In this document: piece by piece, positions 7,824-15,866 of the stretch
Position numbering within the stretch: position 1 is the stretch's first letter
Layout of the letters: every line of letters starts with the position of its first letter
Program-made: the position numbers and the translations under genes
Assembly: GCF_003206045.1 (NCBI RefSeq)
Contig: NZ_PZJM01000004.1
Span: forward strand, 471,274 to 535,273
Length of the DNA stretch: 64,000 bases
From: Salinicola lusitanus
Lineage (GTDB): Bacteria; Pseudomonadota; Gammaproteobacteria; Pseudomonadales; Halomonadaceae
Direction: 5' to 3'
Notes under the pieces: model-generated
Databases searched by the model: none
What the model was told of the DNA's origin: nothing
Seen by the model: the letters and a program-made list of their open reading frames with translations, nothing else

Positions 7824-8186
7824 ATGCCGATCCGAGGCGGCCGGGACGTCCGGCGCAACTTCTCTCGCACCGTCGGCCGCATCGCCGGCCCGCTGACCGA
7901 GCGGGTCGTCACCGAGATCCTGATCATCGGCGAAGGCTATGCGGTCAACCTGACGCCGGTCGATACGTCCAACCTGATCAACAGCCGCTATCGCCAGGTC
8001 ATCAGCACGACCACCGGCACAAAGGGAATGGTCGCCTACACCGCCGCCTACGCCGCGGCGGTTCACGACGGCGGATCGAAGAACTGGCAGAAGGCCGCTG
8101 CAGAGGATGAGTTCCTGAAAAAGGGATTCGAGCGTGACGGCCGCGCCGATATCGAGGCCCACATCAAGCGGAGCTATCGCCGATGA
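7824..8186 (+). CDS. HK97 gp10-like tail completion protein
   Basis: A 120-residue protein with the pattern of the HK97 gp10 family: an early helix, then TPVDTSNLINSRY, a central beta hairpin, AYTAAYAAAVHDGGSKNWQ and a C-terminal basic helix. The motif A-x-Y-A-x-x-V-H-x-G is typical for the family. It acts at the head-tail joint. The stop overlaps the next start as ATGA (8183-8186). Confidence 0.75.
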   Translation: MPIRGGRDVRRNFSRTVGRIAGPLTERVVTEILIIGEGYAVNLTPVDTSNLINSRYRQVISTTTGTKGMVAYTAAYAAAVHDGGSKNWQKAAAEDEFLKKGFERDGRADIEAHIKRSYRR

Positions 8187-8548
8187 ACGCACTGCGCGTG
8201 CTCCACGAACATCTCGCCGCGGGCGAGCAACTGACCGGCCTGGCGCCGGTTTTTTTTCGCCTGTACCCGGAGAACACCGAGGCCGGCGCCGCCGACTCGA
8301 TCCTGTTCCGTCCGGACGGCGGCGCTGCTCCTGACGAGCTGATGCAGCAGCCTGGCGTCACGATGGCGCTCTGCACCGACCGCCCCGATACCGGTTACGA
8401 GCGGGCCGTGGCCATCCGCGACTACCTGCTGGCCAACCACACCGCCGCCGGCGTGTGCAATTTCCAGATCCTGGCCGACGTTGTCGGCCCCTCCACGCTC
8501 GAATCCGGGCGATCACTCTACGAACTCAACGTCCGCGTTTGGACCTGA
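8183..8548 (+). CDS. Putative tail terminator protein
   Basis: This 121-residue protein follows the gp10-like gene and precedes the tail tube gene, the position of the tail terminator (lambda gpU-like). It shows an N-terminal helix, a beta strand core (TMALCTDRPDTGYE) and a late FQILADVVGPSTL followed by NVRVWT. An intrinsic-terminator-shaped hairpin with a T8 run lies inside the coding frame at 8234-8257. Family membership is inferred mainly from gene order. Confidence 0.6.
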   Translation: MNALRVLHEHLAAGEQLTGLAPVFFRLYPENTEAGAADSILFRPDGGAAPDELMQQPGVTMALCTDRPDTGYERAVAIRDYLLANHTAAGVCNFQILADVVGPSTLESGRSLYELNVRVWT

Positions 8549-8561
8549 AGGAGCCGACACC

Positions 8562-9056
8562 ATGGCACTGCAACCGATTCAGAAATACATGGGCCGCGAA
8601 GCGCTGGTCGAGATCGCACTGACCGACCCCGAAGCCAGCACCAATCCGGGCGAGTGGCTCACGCTGGGCGCGATGCGTGGCAAGGAATGGGGTGCCGAGT
8701 GGCAGACCACTGACGCCACGACCGACGACAGCCCGAATATGACCCAGGAGAACCTGGTCACCTACAAGCAATCCGACATCAGCTTCGACGGCTTGGCCAC
8801 CAAGGACACCACGAAGAACGTCGACGCGCTCGAGGACTTCGTGAACGACCCTGCCGGCAACGGTAGCGCCACCGGCTACCCGACCATCTGGCTGCGCATC
8901 AGCGTGCCGCGCGGCGATAGCCAGCTGCGTACCTACACCGGCACCGCTCTGCTGACCAGCTTCCGCAATAACGCGCCGCACGACGACGTGGCTAGCTGGA
9001 CGATGGAAGGCAACAGCTTTGCCTACACCATCGCCACCGAGAGCGCGGGCGCGTAA
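8562..9056 (+). CDS. Phage tail tube protein
   Basis: ATG 8562 with AAGGAG 8 nt upstream gives 164 residues; the longer frame from 8481 overlaps the preceding gene. The protein is beta-rich, starts MALQPIQKYMGREALV, and carries TYTGTALLTSF and DDVASWTMEGNSFAYT at the end, the pattern of siphophage major tail tube subunits. It polymerises around the tape measure protein. Expected to be strongly expressed. Confidence 0.75.
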   Translation: MALQPIQKYMGREALVEIALTDPEASTNPGEWLTLGAMRGKEWGAEWQTTDATTDDSPNMTQENLVTYKQSDISFDGLATKDTTKNVDALEDFVNDPAGNGSATGYPTIWLRISVPRGDSQLRTYTGTALLTSFRNNAPHDDVASWTMEGNSFAYTIATESAGA

Positions 9057-9673
9057 TGGCCAACGTCCACTCGGGCGAGATCGGCATTACCTGGGGCGAG
9101 CGGAGCTATCTGTTCCGCCCTTCCCTCGCCGCCATCGGCTCGCTCGGCGACCCTGCCGCCCTGGGCCGACTTCTGGCACGCGTGCAGCGCGAGGGCATGG
9201 ACGGCTATGTCTGCGCCATGGCCGTCCTGTCGGCATGCTACGTGGGGCAACCCGCCGATCTCGACCGCCTCATCGGCTACTACCGTGAGCACCGGGGCCG
9301 GCTGCGCTACGTCTTGGGCAGCATGCCACCGGCAGAGATCCACATTCTGGGCGTGCGGCTGGCCGTCAGCGGCATCGTCGGCGAGCCGCGGCGCAGGGCG
9401 AAGGCCAACGGGAAGGCCTCGGCTGAGTTCTCGCCGGCGGAGTTCGTCGGCGCCGCCCAGGCGCATCTCGGCGTCTCGGCTCCCGAGGCCTGGGCCATGA
9501 CCATGATCGAGTTCCAGCGCGCGATGGATGCCAAGTACCCGCCCAAGGAAGACGAGCACGAGCCGTTGACTGCAGATGAAGCCGAGGCGCTCTATTCGAA
9601 GGTGACCAGCATCCGATCACGGGTAAAAGCGGCCACCTCCAGGCCTTCCCAGGCAACCCTTGCGCCAATCTAG
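9056..9673 (+). CDS. Putative tail assembly chaperone (DUF6246-like)
   Basis: The 205-residue product directly follows the tail tube gene, sharing one base (TAATG, 9056). The N-terminus GEIGITWGERSYLFRPSLAAI resembles DUF6246 tail-chaperone-type proteins; the C-terminus has MTADEAEALYSK-like helices. In most siphophages the chaperone directly precedes the tape measure gene and uses a programmed frameshift; here 2.4 kb of cargo separates them and no convincing slippery heptamer is seen near the stop. Confidence 0.65.
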   Translation: MANVHSGEIGITWGERSYLFRPSLAAIGSLGDPAALGRLLARVQREGMDGYVCAMAVLSACYVGQPADLDRLIGYYREHRGRLRYVLGSMPPAEIHILGVRLAVSGIVGEPRRRAKANGKASAEFSPAEFVGAAQAHLGVSAPEAWAMTMIEFQRAMDAKYPPKEDEHEPLTADEAEALYSKVTSIRSRVKAATSRPSQATLAPI

Positions 9674-9688
9674 CTCCACAAGCAGTCC

Positions 9689-9742
9689 TTGATGAAAGGC
9701 CACCTTACGATTAACATTCGTATCGCTCATAAATGAGCGATA
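9689..9742 (+). promoter_or_regulatory. Promoter and palindromic operator of the Panacea toxin-antitoxin pair
   Basis: TTGATG (9689-9694), a 17-nt spacer and TAACAT (9712-9717) make a good sigma-70 promoter. Directly after it lies a perfect inverted repeat: TATCGCTCAT (9721-9730), AA, ATGAGCGATA (9733-9742), covering the expected transcription start. A promoter with an operator at +1 before a two-gene cassette fits autoregulation by the antitoxin or complex. Confidence 0.7.
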
Positions 9743-9769
9743 GGCCAGCTAGGCCGAAGGAGGTCAATC

Positions 9770-10324
9770 ATGTTTAGCGAAGAAAAATCAGCCCAGGTAG
9801 CGGCATACCTGCTGCAGAAGCGCGGCGGGCAAATGTCGTATTTGAAACTCATCAAGCTGATGTACCTTGCTGATCGTGAATCGATGGCCGAATTCGGTTA
9901 CCCGATCAGCGATGATTCGTGGTTCTCCATGAAACATGGACCGGTTCTTTCAAATGTCCTCGACCTCATTCAGGGCGCTAGTCGCACGGGCGAGTGGGAG
10001 CGCTGGGTAACTGGGGCGCCCTCTTTTGAGGTTGCTCTGGCCAACCATGATGTCACTCGAGATGACTACGACGAGCTCAGTGAGGCCGACATCGACGTTC
10101 TCGACCGTGTTTGGGAAGAGCATGGAGCGAAGACTCGTTGGCAGCTTGTGGAATATACGCACGACTCGTGCGAAGAGTGGCATGACCCGTTCGGCTCGGC
10201 GCGCCCCATCAGTCCGCAGGACATGCTTAAAGCTCTTGGCTGGACCCCAGAGTCTGCCGAGGCGCAGACGCGAGAAATCTTTCGCCAGCGTCACATCCAT
10301 TCAGTAATGGCTGAGATGCGATGA
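9770..10324 (+). CDS. Panacea (DUF4065/SocA-like) domain antitoxin
   Basis: The 184-residue protein has the Panacea domain over about residues 5-150: an early helix (VAAYLLQKRGGQMSYLKLIKLMYLADRE), then D-S-W-F-S-M-K-H-G-P-V-L and LIQG, all characteristic. Panacea proteins (SocA, GepA) are known as antitoxin domains that neutralise many unrelated toxins. A ribosome site GGAGG lies just before ATG 9770. The stop overlaps the next start as ATGA, so the two genes are translationally coupled. GC content is lower than in the flanking tail genes, in line with recent acquisition. Confidence 0.85.
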   Translation: MFSEEKSAQVAAYLLQKRGGQMSYLKLIKLMYLADRESMAEFGYPISDDSWFSMKHGPVLSNVLDLIQGASRTGEWERWVTGAPSFEVALANHDVTRDDYDELSEADIDVLDRVWEEHGAKTRWQLVEYTHDSCEEWHDPFGSARPISPQDMLKALGWTPESAEAQTREIFRQRHIHSVMAEMR

Positions 10325-10725
10325 CCAATTACAGGCCCCTGAGAAGAGGAACGTTAGTCTTTTTATCGGGGCCTGTGCCGCACCTTCATATTGTCATCAA
10401 CGATCCTGTTGTTAATCCGATTACTAAGCTCCCATCCGTTGTGCTGGTCAACATATCTTCGATTCGTGATGGCGTTCGTTACGACGAAGCATGTGTTCTG
10501 ACTCCCGATAACTGCGCGCACTCATTCGTGAATCGACCTAGTTATGTGCTCTATGCCAGGTCATACGTCAAAGCCGTTGATGACATCATTCAAAGGGTAG
10601 AGATCGGCGAATTTGAGACTCGTGATCCTCTTCCTGAGGATGCTTTCGAAATGGTTGTGCAAGGTTTTAGGGTATCTCGCAGCGTGCCTCCAAAAGTGCA
10701 GCGTTTTCTAAAGCACTGTTTCTGA
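10321..10725 (+). CDS. Putative toxin partner of the Panacea antitoxin
   Basis: This 134-residue protein overlaps the Panacea gene by ATGA and has no recognised family. It begins with a beta-rich half (RRGTLVFLSGPVPHLHIVIND, then LPSVVLVNISS), followed by YVLYARSYVKAVDD and a C-terminal basic helix (PPKVQRFLKHCF). The opening R-R-G-T-x-V-F and the following V-N-I-S-S recall the SH3-like barrel of MazF/PemK or related proteins, but this is only a resemblance. Its role as toxin is inferred from size, overlap and partner. The coding region is clearly AT-richer than the phage backbone. Confidence 0.6.
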   Translation: MTNYRPLRRGTLVFLSGPVPHLHIVINDPVVNPITKLPSVVLVNISSIRDGVRYDEACVLTPDNCAHSFVNRPSYVLYARSYVKAVDDIIQRVEIGEFETRDPLPEDAFEMVVQGFRVSRSVPPKVQRFLKHCF

Positions 10726-10842
10726 AAGATCGATCTGTTCGATGGTCTATCGTCCACCACCAGACCTACCAACGCGCAGCTATAGCCGATACCCTGCTGT
10801 GACAGCCGCCTCAGAGCGGCGTCTACTATGTGAGGGATCAGT

Positions 10843-11190
10843 ATGAAGAAGTGGATAGCAGTCGGCGTGATCTCCCTGTTGGGTACGACAGCTGCACAGG
10901 CAGCACCTACCCCATACCAGTTTGGCTTTGCTCTTCAGGCGGCCGCTCAGTGTGACAGCTTGCAACTGAGAATAGATACCGAGGGAAAGGTGAACGCCGC
11001 CCGGGAAACCCCCATTCGCAAAAGTGATGGCTTTCGTGAAGGGCTATTCTACGTAGCCGATCATGACTCGGCATCCACGTGCAGGGAGGCCTGGGAGAAA
11101 TATGGCTGCAGCGGCAGCGAGGTTCCCGGTCTGATCCAAGAAAGCCCTTTCGACGCGTCTAACCCGAAGCTGTGCGAATATCGAGGTTGA
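10843..11190 (+). CDS. Small secreted protein, probable lysogenic cargo
   Basis: A 115-residue protein with a clear signal peptide: MKK, a hydrophobic run and cleavage after TAAQA (about residue 20). The mature part is about 95 residues with four or five cysteines (C38, C79, C89 and C111 or nearby), suited to disulfide bonds in the periplasm. A TACTAT -10-like box (10824-10829) and an inverted repeat GCCGC/GCGGC (10805-10820) lie upstream, and GAGGG before the ATG. No family is recognised. Exported prophage proteins of this size may act in superinfection exclusion, but nothing here proves it. Confidence 0.65.
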   Translation: MKKWIAVGVISLLGTTAAQAAPTPYQFGFALQAAAQCDSLQLRIDTEGKVNAARETPIRKSDGFREGLFYVADHDSASTCREAWEKYGCSGSEVPGLIQESPFDASNPKLCEYRG

Positions 11191-11223
11191 GCTGCAAGCC
11201 ACGCAACGTGTTAGGGAGTGGCG

Positions 11224-11691
11224 ATGTTCTGGAATCTGTTTAAGCGATGGTCTTCGAGATCAGTTGCAAATGGTGAACCTGCCTCCGAAGGTTACACCAT
11301 CACGTTTGAAGAGATACGACGCGCCCAGGGCATGAATCCTGAGGTGAACGGCATCTCGAACTACCACTACGCTCAGACTCACAAGCATGACCTCGAGACG
11401 ATGCTGGCATGCTGCCAATCAGAAGAAAACGTGTATTGGGCTCAGTCAGGATCCAAGCTTTCTCCAGCGCCCTTCTACTTTGAGCGAGCAGCCATTCTTT
11501 GCAAAAAGGCGAAGGACTACTCTGGGGAGGTGGCAATCTGCGAGCGGTGGATTGCCATGGAGGAAGACTTCATGAACTACGCCAGAACGGCGCCGCACCC
11601 AACGATCGATATATCTGCTGGCCCCAGGGCATCGAAGATCAGGCACCGGCTCACAAAGGCTATCCAAAACAGAGATAGAGGAAATGGCTAG
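11224..11691 (+). CDS. Hypothetical cargo protein
   Basis: ATG 11224 has AGGGAG 5 nt upstream; a GTG at 11218 is in frame but lies inside that site. The 155-residue product begins MFWNLFKRWSS, then has a helical centre with paired cysteines (LACCQSEE), FYFERAAILCKKAKDYSGEVAICERW, which looks like a tetratricopeptide-like helix pair. No signal peptide or membrane helix is seen. Function unknown. It belongs to the cargo block between tail chaperone and tape measure. Confidence 0.6.
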   Translation: MFWNLFKRWSSRSVANGEPASEGYTITFEEIRRAQGMNPEVNGISNYHYAQTHKHDLETMLACCQSEENVYWAQSGSKLSPAPFYFERAAILCKKAKDYSGEVAICERWIAMEEDFMNYARTAPHPTIDISAGPRASKIRHRLTKAIQNRDRGNG

Positions 11692-11704
11692 TGGAGATAT
11701 AGGC

Positions 11705-12058
11705 ATGACGGAATCACAGCGCTGGATCGACCGTGAAGCCGTGCGCGCGCTGGCCGAGAGAAACTCTGCCGAGCTTGCAGCGGGAGCCGAGAGAGGCGAT
11801 GACCTTGAGGTTATCTCCCGGCGCCATCAGGACGAGATTTACTCGACTCACCTGACCGGCATGTCGGTAAGCGAGCAGACCGATTTCCTCACCATTTACG
11901 CCGATGAGCTCAACGCCATTACCACTCGGACTAATGCCGAGACAGAGAGGGTCTTGAGCGAGCAGGCAAAGACGGAAAGAGCCGGCCAGGCTCTGGGCAA
12001 GGTTATCGCCTTCTTCGTCATCGCCGGCTTTGTGTGGTTGATGCTGCAAAAACTCTGA
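11705..12058 (+). CDS. Hypothetical C-tail-anchored membrane protein
   Basis: From ATG 11705 (GGAG 8 nt upstream) the product is 117 residues; an ATG at 11684 overlapping the previous stop is also in frame but its ribosome site is too close. The body is charged and helical (REAVRALAERNSAEL, AITTRTNAETERVL), and the last 20 residues (VIAFFVIAGFVWLMLQ) form one transmembrane helix with a short KL tail. A single C-terminal anchor is a common form for prophage membrane proteins. Function unknown. Confidence 0.6.
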   Translation: MTESQRWIDREAVRALAERNSAELAAGAERGDDLEVISRRHQDEIYSTHLTGMSVSEQTDFLTIYADELNAITTRTNAETERVLSEQAKTERAGQALGKVIAFFVIAGFVWLMLQKL

Positions 12059-12080
12059 CGCCCCACCCTTAACCACTCAG

Positions 12081-12105
12081 AACCCCGCCTCGGCGGGGTT
12101 TTTTT
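12081..12105 (+). terminator. Strong rho-independent terminator ending the cargo block
   Basis: AACCCCGCC (12081-12089) and GGCGGGGTT (12092-12100) pair perfectly around TC and are followed by five T. It insulates the cargo block from the tape measure gene. A very similar terminator-plus-ribosome-site unit recurs at 20444-20486. Confidence 0.9.
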
Positions 12106-12123
12106 ATTGCCTGGAGAAAATGA

Positions 12124-15100
12124 ATGGACGGATCGGTCGGCACCATCTGGTATGAAGTGGATGGGCGCACCGAGGGGCTGCTGCGCGCCCAGCGCGACGT
12201 TGACAGCTCCTCCAAGCGAATCGAGCGCTCCCTGGGACGGGGCGATAAGGCCAGCCGCCGCTTGGGTGCCAGCTTCGATGCCACCGCTACCTCCGGCTTT
12301 CGCCTTAAAGGCATCGTCAGCGCTATCACGGCCGCTCTCTCGGTGCGCCAGATCATCAGCTATGCCGACGCCTGGACGCGCACGCAGAACCAACTGCGCC
12401 AGGTGACCAGTGGCACGCGCGAGCTGACTGCCGTCAACCGCGAACTGCTGGCCGTGGCCAATCGCTCGGCGATCAACATCGAGGATACCGCCGAGCTCTA
12501 CACCAAGGTGGCGCGGGCCACTCGCGGGCTCGGCTATGAGCAGGAAAACCTGACTCGCTTCGTCGATCTGACGTCTAAGAGCTTGCGCGCCAATGGTGCC
12601 AGCGCCCAGGGCGCCTCAGCGCTGATCCTGCAACTCTCGCAATCGTTCAACGCCGGCATCCTGCAGGGGCAGGAGTTCAACACGATCATGGATCAGGCGC
12701 CGCTGTTGCTGGATGCGCTGCGCGTCTCGACCGGCAAGAGCACCATCGAACTGAAGAAGCTGGGCGCCGAGGGCAAGCTCTCGACCAACCAACTGATCAA
12801 AGCGGTTCTCTCCTACTCGAAGACCATCGACAAAGAGGCGGGCCAGGCCACCAACTCGTTCTCCGACAGCCTGACCATCGCACGCAACAACATGATCAGC
12901 TTCATGGGCTCGTCGGAGAGCGCCCAGGGCGTGATCGGCAATCTGGGGCAGAGTGTTGTCACCCTCTCCAATCACGTTGATGGGCTGGCGGCATCGGCGG
13001 TAGCGATCGCTGGCGTGATCGCCGGGCGCTACGCTAATGCCCTGGGTGCCGGGGCCATTGCCCATCTAGCACTCGCCGGCGCCGCGGTGCGTCAGGCTGC
13101 TGCTGACCGTGATTCAGCGCAGGCCTCGCTCCAGGCGACTCGAGCACATCATCAAAAGGCTATTGCTGCCAGTAACGCCGCTCGCTCAACCATTGCGGAG
13201 ATCGAAGCAGATCGCGCTTACTACGCCGCCGCGCTAGCCAGTGCTAAGACCACCGGGCAGAAAGTGGCTATCAGGCGGCAATTGGTCGAGGTCAATAACG
13301 CATTGACCGCTGCGGAAGGACGGCTCGCGGCAGCCAATAGCACGACGGCAGCATCCGGGGCGGCCGTCGCATCTCAGCAGGCCAAAACCAACGCCGTCAT
13401 GAAATCTACCGGTGTCGTCGCCAAGGGAGCGGCGGTGGCGGTTGGTGGTCTGCGAACCGCCCTTGCACTGCTGGGCGGCCCGGTGGGCATTCTGATCGCC
13501 GTTGGCTCGGCCCTGGTGCTGTTCCGCGACGATATTGAGAAGCTGCACGCCCCCACTCAGCGCGCCAAGACTGCTGTCGAGGGTCTCACCGAAGCTTTCG
13601 ACAAGAACAGCCGCGCTGCTCTGCAGAACGGCCTGAGCCAGATGCAGACCAAGATGATCGGCCTGCAGCAGGCGGCTCGCGACGCTCGTGACGAGATCGA
13701 TAGCATCAACGACCGGTACAACGTGCCGGGGCCTCTACGCAATTCGAGCTCTGCCGATGATGCTGCTGGGAAGGCAAGGAAGTCCCAGTTTCAGAAGCTG
13801 CGGGGCATCAACGAAGAAACCGAGATCACTCAGCGTGCCATCGATCAGCTCCAGGAGAGCCTGAAGGCCCTGGGGGAGGATGACGACTCGGGCGGTGGCG
13901 GGGTTGGCACGGGCGGTGACGGCGGCGCAGCCGACAAGAGCTTCCAGCGGATCAAGCAGCAACTCGAAAGTGAGCGCGAGACTATCGAGCGCGAGTACGC
14001 CGAGCGCAACAAGATCATCCAGGAGCACACCTCAAAGGGCAGCGCGCAGCAGCAAAGCCTGCTGAAGCGCAGCGGTGACCTGCGCGCCCGGGAGATGCAG
14101 TCGCTGAACGACCGTCTCGCCGGCATCAACGCCACCGGCATCCAGCAGATCAACCAGCAGTACGACGAACAGCATCGCGAGATCCTGGACATCACCGAAG
14201 CCGGCAGCGACGAGCAGATGCAGGCGCTGATCAAGAACCAGTCTGCGCGCCAGAAGGCCCTGAAGGAGTACCACGACCAGGAGTTGGGAGATCTGCGCAG
14301 CGCCACCTCGCGGGTCGAGGCCGAGTACGCCAAGCGGCGCCAGAAAGTCATCGACAACACGCGCATGGGTGGCCAGGAGCAGCGCGACATGCTGCTGAAG
14401 GTCGAGCAGCAGAAACAGGTCGACATGCTGAATGCCCAGGCTCAGGAGTTGGCCTCGGTCCAGAACCACCAGCAGGCGATGAAAGACGCCGAGCTGGCGT
14501 ATCAGACCGCCCGCATCCAGCAGCTCACCGGATTCACCCAGCAGGTCTCGGCGAAGCTGGCCGAGTTCCAGCAGAACGCAGCCCAGCCGATGAAGTTCCT
14601 GGGCGACTCGCTAGCCGAGTCGTTCGTCAACCTGGATGACACTGTCAGCTCGACCTTCGTCAACGCCATGAGCCGCGGCGAGGGGTTGAACGACATCCTT
14701 GCCGAGATCGGGCGAACAGTAGTGGCCAGCCTGCTGCAGTCGTTTATCAAATTGGGCGTGCAGATGGCCATCAATGCAGCGATGGGTAGCGCCTACCAGT
14801 CCGCGGCGGCAGCTACGGCCGCTGCCACCGGGGCGACCATCGCCGCCTCCTACGCGCCGGCGGCGGCGATGGTCTCTCTGGCCACCATGGGCAGCAACGC
14901 CATACCGGCTGCGGCCGCCCTCTCGTCGACGACCGCCCTCGCCTCCGGCCTTGCTGTCGCCGGCGGCCGGCAGTATGGCGGCGGCGTGAACGCAGGAAGC
15001 ATGTACCGGGTCACCGAAGACGGTAAGCCGGAGATGTACAGCGACGGCACACGCTCCTATCTGCTGCCCGGGCGCAACGGCACCGTGACGTCCAACCGCG

Positions 15101-15273
15101 ACATGCAGTCAGGTGGCGGCGGCGTTCCGGGCGTCACCGTGCAGCTCTACGGCCAGGGTGCAGAAAACGCCCGCGTCAGTCAGTCGGAAGGGCCGAACCG
15201 CGAGCAGATCATCCAGATCATGCTCGAGGACGCCTACGAGAACGGGCCCGTTCGCCGGGCCTACGGAGTCTAA
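12124..15273 (+). CDS. Tail tape measure protein
   Basis: At 1049 residues this is the longest tail gene but one, as expected for the protein that sets tail length. Residues about 60-260 carry the TIGR02675-type tape-measure N-terminal domain (NRSAINIEDTAELYTKVAR, then GASAQGASALILQLSQSF and LQGQEFNTIMDQ). Hydrophobic segments lie near residues 430-470 and an Ala-rich part near 880-945; a long coiled coil fills about 570-800. GGAG precedes the ATG 8-9 nt upstream. By the usual 1.5 A per residue rule it suggests a tail of roughly 150 nm (inference). Confidence 0.9.
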   Translation: MDGSVGTIWYEVDGRTEGLLRAQRDVDSSSKRIERSLGRGDKASRRLGASFDATATSGFRLKGIVSAITAALSVRQIISYADAWTRTQNQLRQVTSGTRELTAVNRELLAVANRSAINIEDTAELYTKVARATRGLGYEQENLTRFVDLTSKSLRANGASAQGASALILQLSQSFNAGILQGQEFNTIMDQAPLLLDALRVSTGKSTIELKKLGAEGKLSTNQLIKAVLSYSKTIDKEAGQATNSFSDSLTIARNNMISFMGSSESAQGVIGNLGQSVVTLSNHVDGLAASAVAIAGVIAGRYANALGAGAIAHLALAGAAVRQAAADRDSAQASLQATRAHHQKAIAASNAARSTIAEIEADRAYYAAALASAKTTGQKVAIRRQLVEVNNALTAAEGRLAAANSTTAASGAAVASQQAKTNAVMKSTGVVAKGAAVAVGGLRTALALLGGPVGILIAVGSALVLFRDDIEKLHAPTQRAKTAVEGLTEAFDKNSRAALQNGLSQMQTKMIGLQQAARDARDEIDSINDRYNVPGPLRNSSSADDAAGKARKSQFQKLRGINEETEITQRAIDQLQESLKALGEDDDSGGGGVGTGGDGGAADKSFQRIKQQLESERETIEREYAERNKIIQEHTSKGSAQQQSLLKRSGDLRAREMQSLNDRLAGINATGIQQINQQYDEQHREILDITEAGSDEQMQALIKNQSARQKALKEYHDQELGDLRSATSRVEAEYAKRRQKVIDNTRMGGQEQRDMLLKVEQQKQVDMLNAQAQELASVQNHQQAMKDAELAYQTARIQQLTGFTQQVSAKLAEFQQNAAQPMKFLGDSLAESFVNLDDTVSSTFVNAMSRGEGLNDILAEIGRTVVASLLQSFIKLGVQMAINAAMGSAYQSAAAATAAATGATIAASYAPAAAMVSLATMGSNAIPAAAALSSTTALASGLAVAGGRQYGGGVNAGSMYRVTEDGKPEMYSDGTRSYLLPGRNGTVTSNRDMQSGGGGVPGVTVQLYGQGAENARVSQSEGPNREQIIQIMLEDAYENGPVRRAYGV

Positions 15274-15275
15274 GC

Positions 15276-15866
15276 ATGGCAACAATCGACTGGCCCGCCG
15301 AGTTGGCCCCGCAGTCCAGCGAGTTCGGCGTGGCCTACAACGACATGGCGTTCACCAGCATCTTCTCGAACGCTCAGCAGATCGTCAGCTTCCCGGGCGA
15401 TTACTGGCAGCTTTCGATGACACTGCCGCCGCTGGGCCGCGACAAGGAGCGGCTTCTGGCCGCTACGTTGGGTCGGCTGCGCGGGCGTACCGGGTGGTTC
15501 CGCTTCCGCGACCGCCGCTACCGGCACACGCTCGGCGATGTCGGCAATCCGATCGTGGACGGAGCCAATCAGACGGGCATTAGGCTTCAGACGCGCCTCT
15601 GGAAGGCGTCCAGCCTGGTGCTGCGCGCCGGCGACTACATCACCGTCGCCGACCAGATGTTCCAGATGCCAGAGGACGTGGAGAGCGATGCCAACGGCAA
15701 CGCCCTGCTACCGCTCAACATGTGGATCCGGGAAGCGCCGGCCAGCGCCGCGCCGATTGAATATGCCTCGCCGTACTGTGTCATGCGGCTGGCGAGCAGC
15801 GGCAACCCAATCCGCCGCCAGGTCGGCCAAGCCGGCATCACCCTGCAAGCCCGCGAGGCATTCTGA
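15276..15866 (+). CDS. Putative distal tail / minor tail protein
   Basis: The 196-residue protein starts 2 nt after the tape measure stop. Text such as YWQLSMTLPPLGRDKERL and GRTGWFRFRDRRYRHTLG is typical of small minor tail proteins placed between tape measure and hub genes in siphophages, resembling the distal tail component. Its end shares a base with the next start (TGATG at 15866). The exact structural role is inferred from order. Confidence 0.65.
   Translation: MATIDWPAELAPQSSEFGVAYNDMAFTSIFSNAQQIVSFPGDYWQLSMTLPPLGRDKERLLAATLGRLRGRTGWFRFRDRRYRHTLGDVGNPIVDGANQTGIRLQTRLWKASSLVLRAGDYITVADQMFQMPEDVESDANGNALLPLNMWIREAPASAAPIEYASPYCVMRLASSGNPIRRQVGQAGITLQAREAF

Noticed and set aside
9600-9673. 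Programmed frameshift in the tail chaperone gene
   Set aside because: No X-XXY-YYZ heptamer of a known strong type near the stop, and the following gene belongs to the cargo block, not the tape measure.
10805-10820. GCCGC/GCGGC hairpin as terminator of the Panacea pair
   Set aside because: Only 5 bp and no T run; it may be an operator in the promoter of the following gene, but evidence is weak.
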